This document shows, in pieces, positions 42,601 through 54,890 of a stretch of 64,000 nucleotides of DNA. Under the pieces are notes generated by a model. The model was not told the DNA's origin. It made no database searches and saw only the letters and a list, made by a program, of their open reading frames with translations. Position 1 is the first letter of the stretch. Every line of letters begins with the position of its first letter. Source of the DNA: Lewinellaceae bacterium (GTDB taxonomy: Bacteria > Bacteroidota > Bacteroidia > Chitinophagales > Saprospiraceae). The position numbers and the translations under genes are program-made. Location of the stretch: the NCBI GenBank assembly GCA_020636135.1, contig JACJYK010000001.1:413501-477500 (forward strand). The letters are read 5' to 3'.

Positions 42601-45600
42601 CATTGGATACTGTTCCATAGAAATGAGCGGTACCATCGGCAAATTGGTCGAATCCACCTTGCTCTACGTGGAAGAGGAGACTGGAAGCTCCCGGCATATT
42701 CTGGAACCATCCGATCCGTGGATCACTTTCATTGGACCAATCCATGTTAACGAGATCACAGTGACTTCCTTCTTCAGTAACCACACTGTCCTTATACGTG
42801 ACAATTACATTATTATCACAGTTATCAACTGCCGTAAGTGGTGTGAACTCCGGGATGGCCTGACCACAGGAAAGAATAATATCCTTTGTGTCGCCAATGA
42901 AAACCGGAGGCTCGTTGTCCTCGACCGTAATGGTCTGGGTGACAATGTCGGACTGATTACCACAGGCATCCACCGCATACCAGGATTTTGATACCTGATA
43001 ACCACATTCCGTATTGGTACGGGTTTCCACACCTTCGATCATATCCGGAGTTCCACATTCATCCTGAGCTACAGGCGTATCCCAGGTCCAACCTTCATCG
43101 CAACTGAAGAATTTATCTTCTAATGCAGAAATGGAAGGCTTGGTATGGTCTGAGATGGTTATGGACTGAGACATAGAGGTGGTATTGCCACAGGCATCCG
43201 TAGCAGTCCAGGTACGCAGGATCGTGGTGGTACAACCGGTGCTGTTTTCAGTGCAACCGAGATTCAAGTTAAAGTCAGAGTTGATGCTGTTGCGCTGATA
43301 CTCGTGGTTGTTATATACGATGGTACCTGAATAGTTAAACCACCCGGACATTCCGTATGTATTGGTAAACACATTCGCATTCTGACCTACCTGGAATCCA
43401 TAATAGTAGTTACCCGGATTATGAGTCAGATTTAAAACCGACCCATCGTATGAACGCAACCCGGTCAATGTATTGGATTTGGAATCATCCATTTCATAAT
43501 AGGTCCAATCCAGGTAATTGTTTCCAGCTATGCCTGCATCTTTGTAACCGCGACCCAGGGCGCTCCAAGCATCCCAATTGGAACCGTTACGCATCCAGAT
43601 ATCAAATTCCCAGGCCAATTCACTGTTGTTGATGTTGGATACAACACCATAGAAGTGTGCAGTTCCATCACCAAATTGCTCGAAATTGCCACTTTCAACA
43701 TTAAACAGGTTGGAACTTGCACCTGGCATGTTCTGGAACCATCCGATACGCGGAGCTTCTTCCTGAGGACGATCCATATTGACAATGGTACAACCTTGGT
43801 TCTCAGTCGTCGTTGTCTCTTCAGTCATGGTGACTTTGACTTCGCTGCAGTCATCGACAGCATTTACCTTAGTACTTGGAATTTCCTCGATACACGATAA
43901 CGTCAAATCTTTTGGTACATCAATGAATGTTGGAGCTGTTTCATCGATGACCGTAATGGTTTGAGTTACAGGACCGGATTCGTTTCCACAATTATCCTTT
44001 GCTATCCAGGTCTTGGTGATCTGATATCCACATTCAACCTTCGTGGTCTCCGTCTTACCTTCAACAAGTGAAACGCTGCTGCAATCATCGGAGACTTCAG
44101 GTTTGTCCCACTGCCAGTTTTCATTACAACTTACGGTCTTGTCCTCCACAGGATTAATTACAGGTGCCGTTTCGTCGATGTAATAGATGTGCTGGGTCAC
44201 CGGTTTGGTTTGACCTCCACAATCACTTACAGCATACCACGATTTTGTCAGTACATACCCACAATCCAGGTCTTCACGTACGACTTCACCTTCGATAATT
44301 TCATAATCTACCGGACAATCGACATTAACTTCCGGTTTGCCGAATTCAGGCTTGTCGTCTTGAGGTGGATTAACCGATTCACAAGAAGCAGGACCACAAA
44401 TCTCAATGGTTGAAACCCTTCTTCCGTATTTGATGCTGGTGGAAATTTTACCAAGTTCAGGGCTTCCATCCACACATATCACATAGGTTTTGGATTTCCC
44501 TTTCTTAATGCCTTCATCCCACTTACATCCAAAAGCTTGAGTGGTGGGATCTGGTTTCGAAATTCGGGCTTCACCGCCAATACACGTTGCACAATCCATC
44601 ATATCCAGGTCGCCAATCATGGAATGGCTGATTTCCGGATCAATGTTACTATGAATGGTGTAGGTGTAACAGGTTTGGTTACTTTCCTTATCGTATTCGT
44701 AACCTTCAAACGTGATGGAGTGGCCATCTACTGTGTAATAAACCGTTGTTTCCTCACAGGAAGCAGGTTCCGTTCCGCCTGGTGAATTGTTCACATCGGT
44801 ACATGACAGATAGATATCTTTTGGTGGTACCAACGTGATGCTGGAAGTATTGTCAACCGTTATGGTCTGAGATACTACATTGGATTGATTTCCACATGCG
44901 TCAACAGCATACCATGTTTTTGTCAAAATATAGCCACAGGAAGATGGCTCTTCAGTAACCGGTCCCTCCATTAATGTAACTGAGCTGCAGTTATCACTGG
45001 CAAACGGTTTGTCCCAGATGACTTCATCATTACAGGACAAGAATTTGTCTTTTAGCTCCGTAATTTTCGGAGAGAGATCGTCGATGACTGTTATACGCTG
45101 TTCCATAGTCATGGGCTCTCCACAATCCATAGTTGCTGTGTAAGTTCTGATCAACATTTCACCACATTCCAAAGGTTGAATTTCTTCTACCATACGGACT
45201 GTCGATTGGCTACAGCCAATTGTTTTAACAGTTGGCGCCAGCGGCATAGGATCACTACAGCTGATGGTAATGTCCGTAAGTTTGGTGTCAAATGTTGGGG
45301 TGCCTCCATTTTCAACTGTGACGTACTGAGTAACTTCAGGAGATTTATTTCCACAATCATCAATTGCATACCAGGTTTTTGACAATTGGTATCCACAAGC
45401 CAAGCCAATCGAATCTACTTTTCCTTCAATTAAGGTTGCTTTGCTGCAATTATCTTCTGCTTGTGGTATGCTCCATGCCCAAGTTTCGCAGGTCACAGTA
45501 ATATCATCCAGTTTGGTGATACTAGGTGCTTCGGTATCGATGACGGTTACGGTCTGTGCTACGGGCTCGGACTGGTTACCACACTCGTCGGTGGCGGTCC

Positions 45601-48600
45601 AGGTACGGGTGAGGGTATAGCCGCAGGCGAGGTCTTCGCGAACGGGCTCGGAACCTACCGGATTGAGGCCTTCTTCACAGTTATCATCGACGGTGGGTTG
45701 ATCCCAGGTCCAGTTGTCGTCACAGGTTACGGTTTTATCTTCCGGTTGTGAGAGTACCGGTGCTTCGGTATCGATGACGGTTACGGTCTGTGCTACGGGC
45801 TCGGACTGGTTACCACACTCGTCGGTGGCGGTCCAGGTACGGGTGAGGGTATAGCCGCAGGCGAGGTCTTCGCGAACGGGCTCGGAACCTACCGGATTGA
45901 GACCTTCTTCGCAGTTGTCATCGACGGTGGGTTGATCCCATGTCCAGGTGTCGTCACAGGTTACGGTTTTATCTTCGGGTTGTGAGAGTACCGGCGCTTC
46001 GGTATCGATGACGGTTACGGTCTGTGATACGGGTTCGGACTGGTTGCCACACTCATCGGTTGCGGTCCAGGTACGGGTGAGGGTATAGCCGCAGGCGAGG
46101 TCTTCGCGAACGGGCTCGGAACCTACCGGATTGAGACCTTCTTCACAGTTATCATCGACGGTGGGTTGATCCCAGGTCCAGGTGTCGTCACAGGTTACGG
46201 TTTTATCTTCCGGTTGTGAGAGTACCGGCGCTTCGGTATCGATGACGGTTACGGTCTGTGATACGGGTTCGGACTGGTTGCCACACTCATCGGTTGCGGT
46301 CCAGGTACGGGTGAGGGTATAGCCGCAGGCGAGGTCTTCGCGAACGGGCTCGGAACCTACCGGATTGAGGCCTTCTTCACAGTTATCATCGACGGTGGGT
46401 TGATCCCAGGTCCAGTTGTCGTCACAGGTTACGGTTTTATCTTCCGGTTGTGAGAGTACCGGCGCTTCGGTATCGATGACGGTTACGGTCTGTGCTACGG
46501 GCTCGGACTGGTTACCACACTCGTCGGTGGCGGTCCAGGTACGGGTGAGGGTATAGCCGCAGGCGAAGTCTTCGCGAACGGGCTCGGAACCTACCGGATT
46601 GAGACCTTCTTCGCAGTTGTCATCGACGGTGGGTTGATCCCATGTCCAGGTGTCGTCACAGGTTACGGTTTTATCTTCGGGTTGTGAGAGTACCGGCGCT
46701 TCGGTATCGATGACGGTTACGGTCTGAGATACGGGCTCGGACTGGTTACCACACTCGTCGGTGGCGGTCCAGGTACGGGTGAGGGTATAGCCGCAGGCGA
46801 GGTCTTCGCGAACGGGCTCGGAACCTACCGGATTGAGACCTTCTTCACAGTTGTCGTCGACGGTGGGTTGATCCCAGGTCCAGTTGTCGTCACAGGTTAC
46901 GGTTTTATCTTCCGGTTGTGAGAGTACCGGCGCTTCGGTATCGATGACGGTTACGGTCTGTGCTACGAGCTCGGACTGGTTACCACACTCGTCGGTGGCG
47001 GTCCAGGTACGGGTGAGGGTATAGCCGCAGGCGAGGTCTTCGCGAACGGGCTCGGAACCTACCGGATTGAGACCTTCTTCGCAGTTGTCATCGACGGTGG
47101 GTTGATCCCATGTCCAGGTGTCGTCACAGGTTACGGTTTTATCTTCGGGTTGTGAGAGTACCGGCGCTTCGGTATCGATGACGGTTACGGTCTGTGATAC
47201 GGGTTCGGACTGGTTGCCACACTCATCGGTTGCGGTCCAGGTACGGGTGAGGGTATAGCCGCAGGCGAGGTCTTCGCGAACGGGCTCGGAACCTACCGGA
47301 TTGAGACCTTCTTCACAGTTATCATCGACGGTGGGTTGATCCCATGTCCAGTTGTCGTCGCAGGTTACGGTTTTATCTTCCGGTTGTGAGAGTACCGGCG
47401 CTTCGGTATCGATGACGGTTACGGTCTGCGATACGGGCTCGGACTGGTTACCACACTCGTCGGTGGCGGTCCAGGTACGGGTGAGGGTATAGCCGCAGGC
47501 GAGGTCTTCGCGAACGGGCTCGGAACCTACCGGATTGAGACCTTCTTCACAGTTGTCGTCGACGGTGGGTTCATCCCATGTCCAGTTGTCGTCGCAGGTT
47601 ACGGTTTTATCTTCCGGTTGTGAGAGTACCGGTGCTTCGGTATCGATGACGGTTACGGTCTGCGATACGGGCTCGGACTGGTTACCACACTCGTCGGTGG
47701 CGGTCCAGGTACGGGTGAGGGTATAGCCGCAGGCGAGGTCTTCGCGAACGGGCTCGGAACCTACCGGATTGAGACCTTCTTCACAGTTATCATCGACGGT
47801 GGGTTCATCCCATGTCCAGTTGTCGTCGCAGGTTACGGTTTTATCTTCCGGTTGTGAGAGTACCGGTGCTTCGGTATCGATGACGGTTACGGTCTGCGAT
47901 ACGGGCTCGGACTGGTTACCACACTCGTCGGTGGCGGTCCAGGTACGGGTGAGGGTATAGCCGCAGGCGAGGTCTTCGCGAACGGGCTCAGAACCTACCG
48001 GATTGAGGCCTTCTTCGCAGTTGTCATCGACGGAGGGTTCATCCCATGTCCAGTTGTCGTCGCAGGCTACGGTTTTGTCGGCCGGTTGTGAGAGTACCGG
48101 CGCTTCGGTATCGATGACGGTTACGGTCTGCGATACGGGCTCGGACTGGTTACCACACTCGTCGGTGGCGGTCCAGGTACGGGTGAGGGTATAGCCGCAG
48201 GCGAGGTCTTCGCGAACGGGCTCAGAACCTACCGGATTGAGGCCTTCTTCGCAGTTGTCATCGACGGAGGGTTCATCCCATGTCCAGTTGTCGTCGCAGG
48301 CTACGGTTTTGTCGGCCGGTTGTGAGAGTACCGGTGCTTCGGTATCGATGACGGTTACGGTCTGAGATACGGGCTCGGACTGGTTACCACACTCGTCGGT
48401 GGCGGTCCAGGTACGGGTGAGGGTATAGCCGCAGGCGAGGTCTTCGCGAACGGGCTCGGAACCTACCGGATTGAGGCCTTCTTCGCAGTTATCATCGACG
48501 GTGGGTTGATCCCATGTCCAGTTGTCGTCGCAGGTTACGGTTTTATCTTCGGGTTGTGAGAGTACCGGTGCTTCGGTATCGATGACGGTTACGGTCTGAG

Positions 48601-50058
48601 AAACGGGCTCGGACTGGTTACCACACTCGTCGGTGGCGGTCCAGGTACGGGTGAGGGTATAGCCGCAGGCGAGGTCTTCGCGAACGGGCTCGGAACCTAC
48701 CGGATTGAGACCTTCTTCGCAGTTGTCGTCGACGGTGGGTTGATCCCATGTCCAGTTGTCGTCGCAGGTTACGGTTTTATCTTCCGGTTGTGAGAGTACC
48801 GGTGCTTCGGTATCGATGACGGTTACGGTCTGAGAAACGGGCTCGGACTGGTTACCACACTCGTCGGTGGCGGTCCAGGTACGGGTGAGGGTATAGCCGC
48901 AGGCGAGGTCTTCGCGAACGGGCTCGGAACCTACCGGATTGAGACCTTCTTCACAGTTATCATCGACGGTGGGTTGATCCCATGTCCAGTTGTCGTCGCA
49001 GGTTACGGTTTTATCTTCCGGTTGTGAGAGTACCGGTGCTTCGGTATCGATGACGGTTACGGTCTGTGCTACGGGCTCGGACTGGTTACCACACTCGTCG
49101 GTGGCGGTCCAGGTACGGGTGAGGGTATAGCCGCAGGCGAGGTCTTCGCGAACGGGCTCGGAACCTACCGGATTGAGACCTTCTTCACAGTTGTCGTCGA
49201 CGGTGGGTTGATCCCATGTCCAGTTGTCGTCACAGGTTACGGTTTTATCTTCCGGTTGTGAGAGTACCGGTGCTTCGGTATCGATGACGGTTACGGTCTG
49301 AGATACGGGCTCGGACTGGTTACCACACTCGTCGGTTGCGGTCCAGGTACGGGTGAGGGTATAGCCGCAGGCGAGGTCTTCGCGAACGGGCTCGGAACCT
49401 ACCGGATTGAGGCCTTCTTCACAGTTATCATCGACGGTGGGTTGATCCCAGGTCCAGTTGTCGTCACAGGTTACGGTTTTATCTTCCGGTTGTGAGAGTA
49501 CCGGTGCTTCGGTATCGATGACGGTTACGGTCTGTGCTACGGGCTCGGACTGGTTACCACACTCGTCGGTGGCGGTCCAGGTACGGGTGAGGGTATAACC
49601 GCAGGCGAGGTCTTCGCGAACGGGCTCGGAACCTACCGGATTGAGACCTTCTTCGCAGTTGTCATCGACGGTGGGTTGATCCCATGTCCAGGTGTCGTCA
49701 CAGGTTACGGTTTTATCTTCGGGTTGTGAGAGTACCGGTGCTTCGGTATCGATGACGGTTACGGTCTGTGATACGGGTTCGGACTGGTTGCCACACTCAT
49801 CGGTTGCGGTCCAGGTACGGGTGAGGGTATAGCCGCAGGCGAGGTCTTCGCGAACGGGCTCGGAACCTACCGGATTGAGACCTTCTTCACAGTTATCATC
49901 GACGGTGGGTTGATCCCATGTCCAGGTGTCGTCACAGGTTACGGTTTTATCTTCGGGTTGTGAGAGTACCGGCGCTTCGGTATCGATGACGGTTACGGTC
50001 TGTGATACGGGTTCGGACTGGTTGCCACACTCATCGGTTGCGGTCCAGGTACGGGTGT
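39620..50058 (-). CDS. C-terminal part of the giant HYR-like repeat protein with T9SS type A tail (no own start; continues the frame from 56,853)
   Basis: This frame is open for about 10.4 kb but contains no ATG/GTG/TTG in the repeat part, so it cannot start by itself; it is the continuation of the upstream gene after a 1-nt deletion near 50,058. It contains about 20 further near-identical 78-residue units (50,058-45,530), then about eleven divergent units. One of these has a Cys-rich insertion (44.8-44.25 kb; MDCATCIGGEAR, IEICGPASCES) and three carry an inserted module of about 180 residues (43.8-41.2 kb). It then has a HYR/PKD-like pair, a Cys-rich domain beginning CTLTQGFYGNDRGRYC (about 40.56-39.95 kb), and a T9SS type A sorting domain beginning ITAYPNPTVNLV. 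It is thus the surface-export end of the protein. If the deletion is real, this half is probably not translated. Confidence 0.82.
41185..41735 (-). repeat. Inserted ~180-residue module, copy 3
   Basis: This is the third copy (in protein order) of the module marked by PRIGWFQNMPGASS, GTAHFYGTVSN, AWEFDIWMRNGS, GNNYLDWTYYEMDDSKAN and GFQVGENANVF, ending SDFNLNLGC. It interrupts an HYR-like unit between its third cysteine region and the RTTTATDKCGN end. It is nearly identical to copy 2 and lies about 1,030 bases from it, so unit plus insertion were duplicated together. Confidence 0.85.
42217..42765 (-). repeat. Inserted ~180-residue module, copy 2
   Basis: This is the second copy of the module (same markers as copy 3). 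Differences from copy 3 are few at both DNA and protein level, so this pair is the most recent duplication. The flanking plain HYR-like unit (PTISALQDKSYSC... in copy 3's neighbour, PSISALEDKFFSC... here) is duplicated with it. Confidence 0.85.
43250..43795 (-). repeat. Inserted ~180-residue module, copy 1
   Basis: This is the first copy in protein order and the most divergent of the three: PRIGWFQNMPGASS is kept, but GVVSNINNSELAWEF, NWDAWSALGRGYKDAG and GFQVGQNANVF differ. The module looks like a beta-sandwich rich in aromatic residues; I do not recognise a family. It interrupts an HYR-like unit in the same place as the other copies. Confidence 0.85.
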
Positions 50059-53000
50059 GGTATAGCCGCAGGCGAGGTCTTCGCGAACGGGCTCGGAACC
50101 TACCGGATTGAGACCTTCTTCACAGTTATCATCGACGGTGGGTTGATCCCAGGTCCAGGTGTCGTCACAGGTTACGGTTTTATCTTCCGGTTGTGAGAGT
50201 ACCGGCGCTTCGGTATCGATGACGGTTACGGTCTGAGAAACGGGCTCGGACTGGTTACCACACTCGTCGGTGGCGGTCCAGGTACGGGTGAGGGTATAGC
50301 CGCAGGCGAGGTCTTCGCGAACGGGCTCGGAACCTACCGGATTGAGACCTTCTTCACAGTTGTCGTCGACGGTGGGTTGATCCCATGTCCAGTTGTCGTC
50401 ACAGGTTACGGTTTTATCTTCCGGTTGTGAGAGTACCGGTGCTTCGGTATCGATGACGGTTACGGTCTGAGATACGGGCTCGGACTGGTTGCCACACTCG
50501 TCGGTGGCGGTCCAGGTACGGGTGAGGGTATAGCCGCAGGCGAGGTCTTCGCGAACGGGCTCGGAACCTACCGGATTGAGGCCTTCTTCGCAGTTGTCGT
50601 CGACGGTGGGTTGATCCCATGTCCAGTTGTCGTCACAGGTTACGGTTTTATCTTCCGGTTGTGAGAGTACCGGCGCTTCGGTATCGATGACGGTTACGGT
50701 CTGCGATACGGGCTCGGACTGGTTACCACACTCGTCGGTGGCGGTCCAGGTACGGGTGAGGGTATAGCCGCAGGCGAGGTCTTCGCGAACGGGCTCGGAA
50801 CCTACCGGATTGAGACCTTCTTCACAGTTATCATCGACGGTGGGTTCATCCCATGTCCAGTTGTCGTCGCAGGTTACGGTTTTATCTTCCGGTTGTGAGA
50901 GTACCGGTGCTTCGGTATCGATGACGGTTACGGTCTGCGATACGGGCTCGGACTGGTTACCACACTCGTCGGTGGCGGTCCAGGTACGGGTGAGGGTATA
51001 GCCGCAGGCGAGGTCTTCGCGAACGGGCTCGGAACCTACCGGATTGAGACCTTCTTCGCAGTTGTCGTCGACGGTGGGTTCATCCCATGTCCAGTTGTCG
51101 TCGCAGGTTACGGTTTTATCTTCCGGTTGTGAGAGTACCGGTGCTTCGGTATCGATGACGGTTACGGTCTGCGATACGGGCTCGGACTGGTTACCACACT
51201 CGTCGGTGGCGGTCCAGGTACGGGTGAGGGTATAGCCGCAGGCGAGGTCTTCGCGAACGGGCTCAGAACCTACCGGATTGAGGCCTTCTTCGCAGTTGTC
51301 ATCGACGGAGGGTTCATCCCATGTCCAGTTGTCGTCGCAGGCTACGGTTTTGTCGGCCGGTTGTGAGAGTACCGGTGCTTCGGTATCGATGACGGTTACG
51401 GTCTGAGATACGGGCTCGGACTGGTTACCACACTCGTCGGTGGCGGTCCAGGTACGGGTGAGGGTATAGCCGCAGGCGAGGTCTTCGCGAACGGGCTCGG
51501 AACCTACCGGATTGAGGCCTTCTTCGCAGTTATCATCAACGGTGGGTTGATCCCAGGTCCAGTTGTCGTCGCAGGTTACGGTTTTATCTTCGGGTTGTGA
51601 GAGTACCGGTGCTTCGGTATCGATGACGGTTACGGTCTGAGATACGGGCTCGGACTGGTTACCACACTCGTCGGTGGCGGTCCAGGTACGGGTGAGGGTA
51701 TAGCCGCAGGCGAGGTCTTCGCGAACGGGCTCGGAACCTACCGGATTGAGACCTTCTTCGCAGTTGTCGTCGACGGTGGGTTGATCCCATGTCCAGTTGT
51801 CGTCACAGGTTACGGTTTTATCTTCCGGTTGTGAGAGTACCGGTGCTTCGGTATCGATGACGGTTACGGTCTGAGATACGGGCTCGGACTGGTTACCACA
51901 CTCGTCGGTGGCGGTCCAGGTACGGGTGAGGGTATAGCCGCAGGCGAGGTCTTCGCGAACGGGCTCGGAACCTACCGGATTGAGACCTTCTTCACAGTTG
52001 TCGTCGACGGTGGGTTGATCCCATGTCCAGTTGTCGTCACAGGTTACGGTTTTATCTTCCGGTTGTGAGAGTACCGGTGCTTCGGTATCGATGACGGTTA
52101 CGGTCTGAGATACGGGCTCGGACTGGTTACCACACTCGTCGGTGGCGGTCCAGGTACGGGTGAGGGTATAACCACAGGTCAGATTGACGCGTACGGGTTC
52201 AGAACCTACGGGTTGCAGGTTTTCTTCGCAGTTGTCATCGACGGTGGGTTCATCCCAGGTCCAGGTGTCGTCGCAGGCTACGGTTTTATCGGCTGGCTGC
52301 GAGAGTACCGGTGCTTCGTTGTCGGTGACGGTCACGGTCTGCGATACCGGATCGGACTCATTACCACAAGCGTCGGTGGCCGTCCAGGTGCGGGTTAAGG
52401 TATATCCGCAGGTCAGGTTGACGCGCACGGGCTCGGAACCGACGGGTTTGAGGTTTTCTTCGCAGTTGTCATCGACGGTGGGTTCATCCCATGTCCAGGT
52501 ATCGTCGCAGGCTACGGTTCTGTCTTCGGGTTGCGATAAGACAGGCGCTTCGTCGTCGGTGACAGTAATGGTTTGAGATACGGGGTCGGACTCATTTCCA
52601 CACTCGTCGGTGGCGGTCCAGGTGCGGGTGAGGGTATATCCACAGGTTTGATTGACGCGAACGGGCTCGGAACCTACCGGATTGAGACCTTCTTCACAGT
52701 TATCGTCTACGGTAGGGATGTCCCATGTCCAAGTGTCGTCGCAGGCTACGGTTCTGTCTTCGGGTTGTGAGAGTACCGGTGCTTCGGTATCGATGACGGT
52801 TACGGTCTGTGATACGGGCTCGGACTGGTTGCCACACTCGTCGGTGGCGGTCCAGGTACGGGTGAGGGTATAGCCGCAGGCGAGGTCTTCGCGAACGGGC
52901 TCGGAACCTACCGGATTGAGACCTTCTTCGCAGTTGTCGTCGACGGTGGGTTGATCCCATGTCCAGTTGTCGTCACAGGTTACGGTTTTATCTTCCGGTT

Positions 53001-54890
53001 GTGAGAGTACCGGTGCTTCGGTATCGATGACGGTTACGGTCTGAGATACGGGCTCGGACTGGTTACCACACTCGTCGGTGGCGGTCCAGGTACGGGTGAG
53101 GGTATAGCCGCAGGCGAGGTCTTCGCGAACGGGCTCGGAACCTACCGGATTGAGACCTTCTTCACAGTTGTCGTCGACGGTGGGTTGATCCCATGTCCAG
53201 TTGTCGTCACAGGTTACGGTTTTATCTTCCGGTTGTGAGAGTACCGGTGCTTCGGTATCGATGACGGTTACGGTCTGAGATACGGGCTCGGACTGGTTGC
53301 CACACTCGTCGGTGGCGGTCCAGGTACGGGTGAGGGTATAGCCGCAGGCGAGGTCTTCGCGAACGGGCTCGGAACCTACCGGATTGAGGCCTTCTTCGCA
53401 GTTGTCGTCGACGGTGGGTTGATCCCATGTCCAGTTGTCGTCGCAGGTTACGGTTTTATCGGCCGGCTGCGAGAGGACTGGCGCTTCGGTATCGGTGACG
53501 GTTACGGTCTGTGATACGGGCTCGGACTGGTTGCCACAAGCGTCGGTGGCGGTCCAGGTGCGGGTGAGGGTATAGCCGCAGGCGAGGTCTTCGCGAACGG
53601 GCTCGGAACCTACCGGATTGAGACCTTCTTCGCAGTTGTCGTCGACGGTGGGTTGATCCCATGTCCAGTTGTCGTCACAGGTTACGGTTTTATCTTCCGG
53701 TTGTGAGAGTACCGGTGCTTCGGTATCGATGACGGTTACGGTCTGAGATACGGGCTCGGACTGGTTACCACACTCGTCGGTGGCGGTCCAGGTACGGGTG
53801 AGGGTATAGCCGCAGGCGAGGTCTTCGCGAACGGGCTCGGAACCTACCGGATTGAGACCTTCTTCACAGTTGTCGTCGACGGTGGGTTGATCCCATGTCC
53901 AGTTGTCGTCACAGGTTACGGTTTTATCTTCCGGTTGTGAGAGTACCGGTGCTTCGGTATCGATGACGGTTACGGTCTGAGATACGGGCTCGGACTGGTT
54001 GCCACACTCGTCGGTGGCGGTCCAGGTACGGGTGAGGGTATAGCCGCAGGCGAGGTCTTCGCGAACGGGCTCGGAACCTACCGGATTGAGGCCTTCTTCG
54101 CAGTTGTCGTCGACGGTGGGTTGATCCCATGTCCAGTTGTCGTCGCAGGTTACGGTTTTATCGGCCGGCTGCGAGAGGACTGGCGCTTCGGTATCGGTGA
54201 CGGTCACGGTTTGAGATACGGGGTCGGACTCATTGCCACAAGCGTCGGTGGCGGTCCAGGTGCGGGTTAAGGTATATCCGCAGGTCAGGTTGACACGTAC
54301 GGGCTCGGAACCGACGGGTTTAAGGTTTTCTTCGCAGTTGTCATCGACGGTGGGTTCATCCCAGGTCCAGGTGTCGTCGCAGGCTACGGTTTTATCGGCC
54401 GGCTGCGAGAGTACCGGCGCTTCGTTGTCGGTGACGGTCACGGTTTGAGATACGGGCTCGGACTCATTACCACAAGCGTCGGTGGCGGTCCAGGTGCGGG
54501 TCAGGGTATATCCGCAGGTCAGATTGACGCGTACGGGCTCGGAGCCTACGGGTTTGAGGTTTTCTTCGCAGTTGTCATCGACGGTGGGTTCATCCCATGT
54601 CCAGGTATCGTCGCAGGCTACGGTTCTGTCTTCGGGTTGCGATAAGACAGGCGCTTCGTCGTCGGTGACAGTAATGGTTTGAGAAACGGGCTCGGACTGG
54701 TTGCCACAAGCATCGGTGGCGGTCCAGGTGCGGGTGAGGGTATATCCACAGGTTTGATTGACGCGAACGGGCTCGGAGCCGACGGGCTGGAGACCTTCTT
54801 CACAGTTATCGTCCACGGTAGGGATGTCCCATGTCCAGGTGTCGTCGCAGGCTACGGTTTTATCTTCGGGTTGCGATAGGACAGGTGCTT
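45530..54890 (-). repeat. Tandem array of ~40 near-identical 234-bp (78-codon) units
   Basis: The 9.36-kb array contains about 40 units of 234 bp. Each encodes PVLSQP(E/A)DKTV(T/A)CDD(N/T)WTW, then PTVDDNCEE, a GSEPVR(E/V) stretch, CGYTLTRTWTATD and (E/A)CGNQSEPV with four cysteines. Adjacent units often differ by only a few bases. Variant units recur as blocks: the IPTV/EPTV/EPTV trio with 'VNQTC/VNLTC' occurs at the 54.9-54.2 kb end and again about nine units later near 52.8-52.1 kb, and the 'EPSV...AD' variant at 51,306 recurs exactly 13 units away (minus one base) at 48,265. This shows block duplications and ongoing homogenisation. The array's frame has no start codons. It also opens long shadow frames on the plus strand. 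Confidence 0.95.

Noticed and set aside
50055..50061. Programmed -1 or +1 frameshifting in the giant gene
   Set aside because: No slippery heptamer or downstream pseudoknot is apparent, and the altered unit differs from its 39 siblings by a simple deletion; error or mutation is the simpler explanation.
45461..54879. Many plus-strand frames of 60-130 codons in the giant gene
   Set aside because: They recur every 234 bp with identical translations and are reverse-strand shadows of the HYR-like array.
45530..54890. The array as a CRISPR locus
   Set aside because: Units are 234 bp, contiguous without unique spacers, and in frame with a coding sequence; no cas genes are present.
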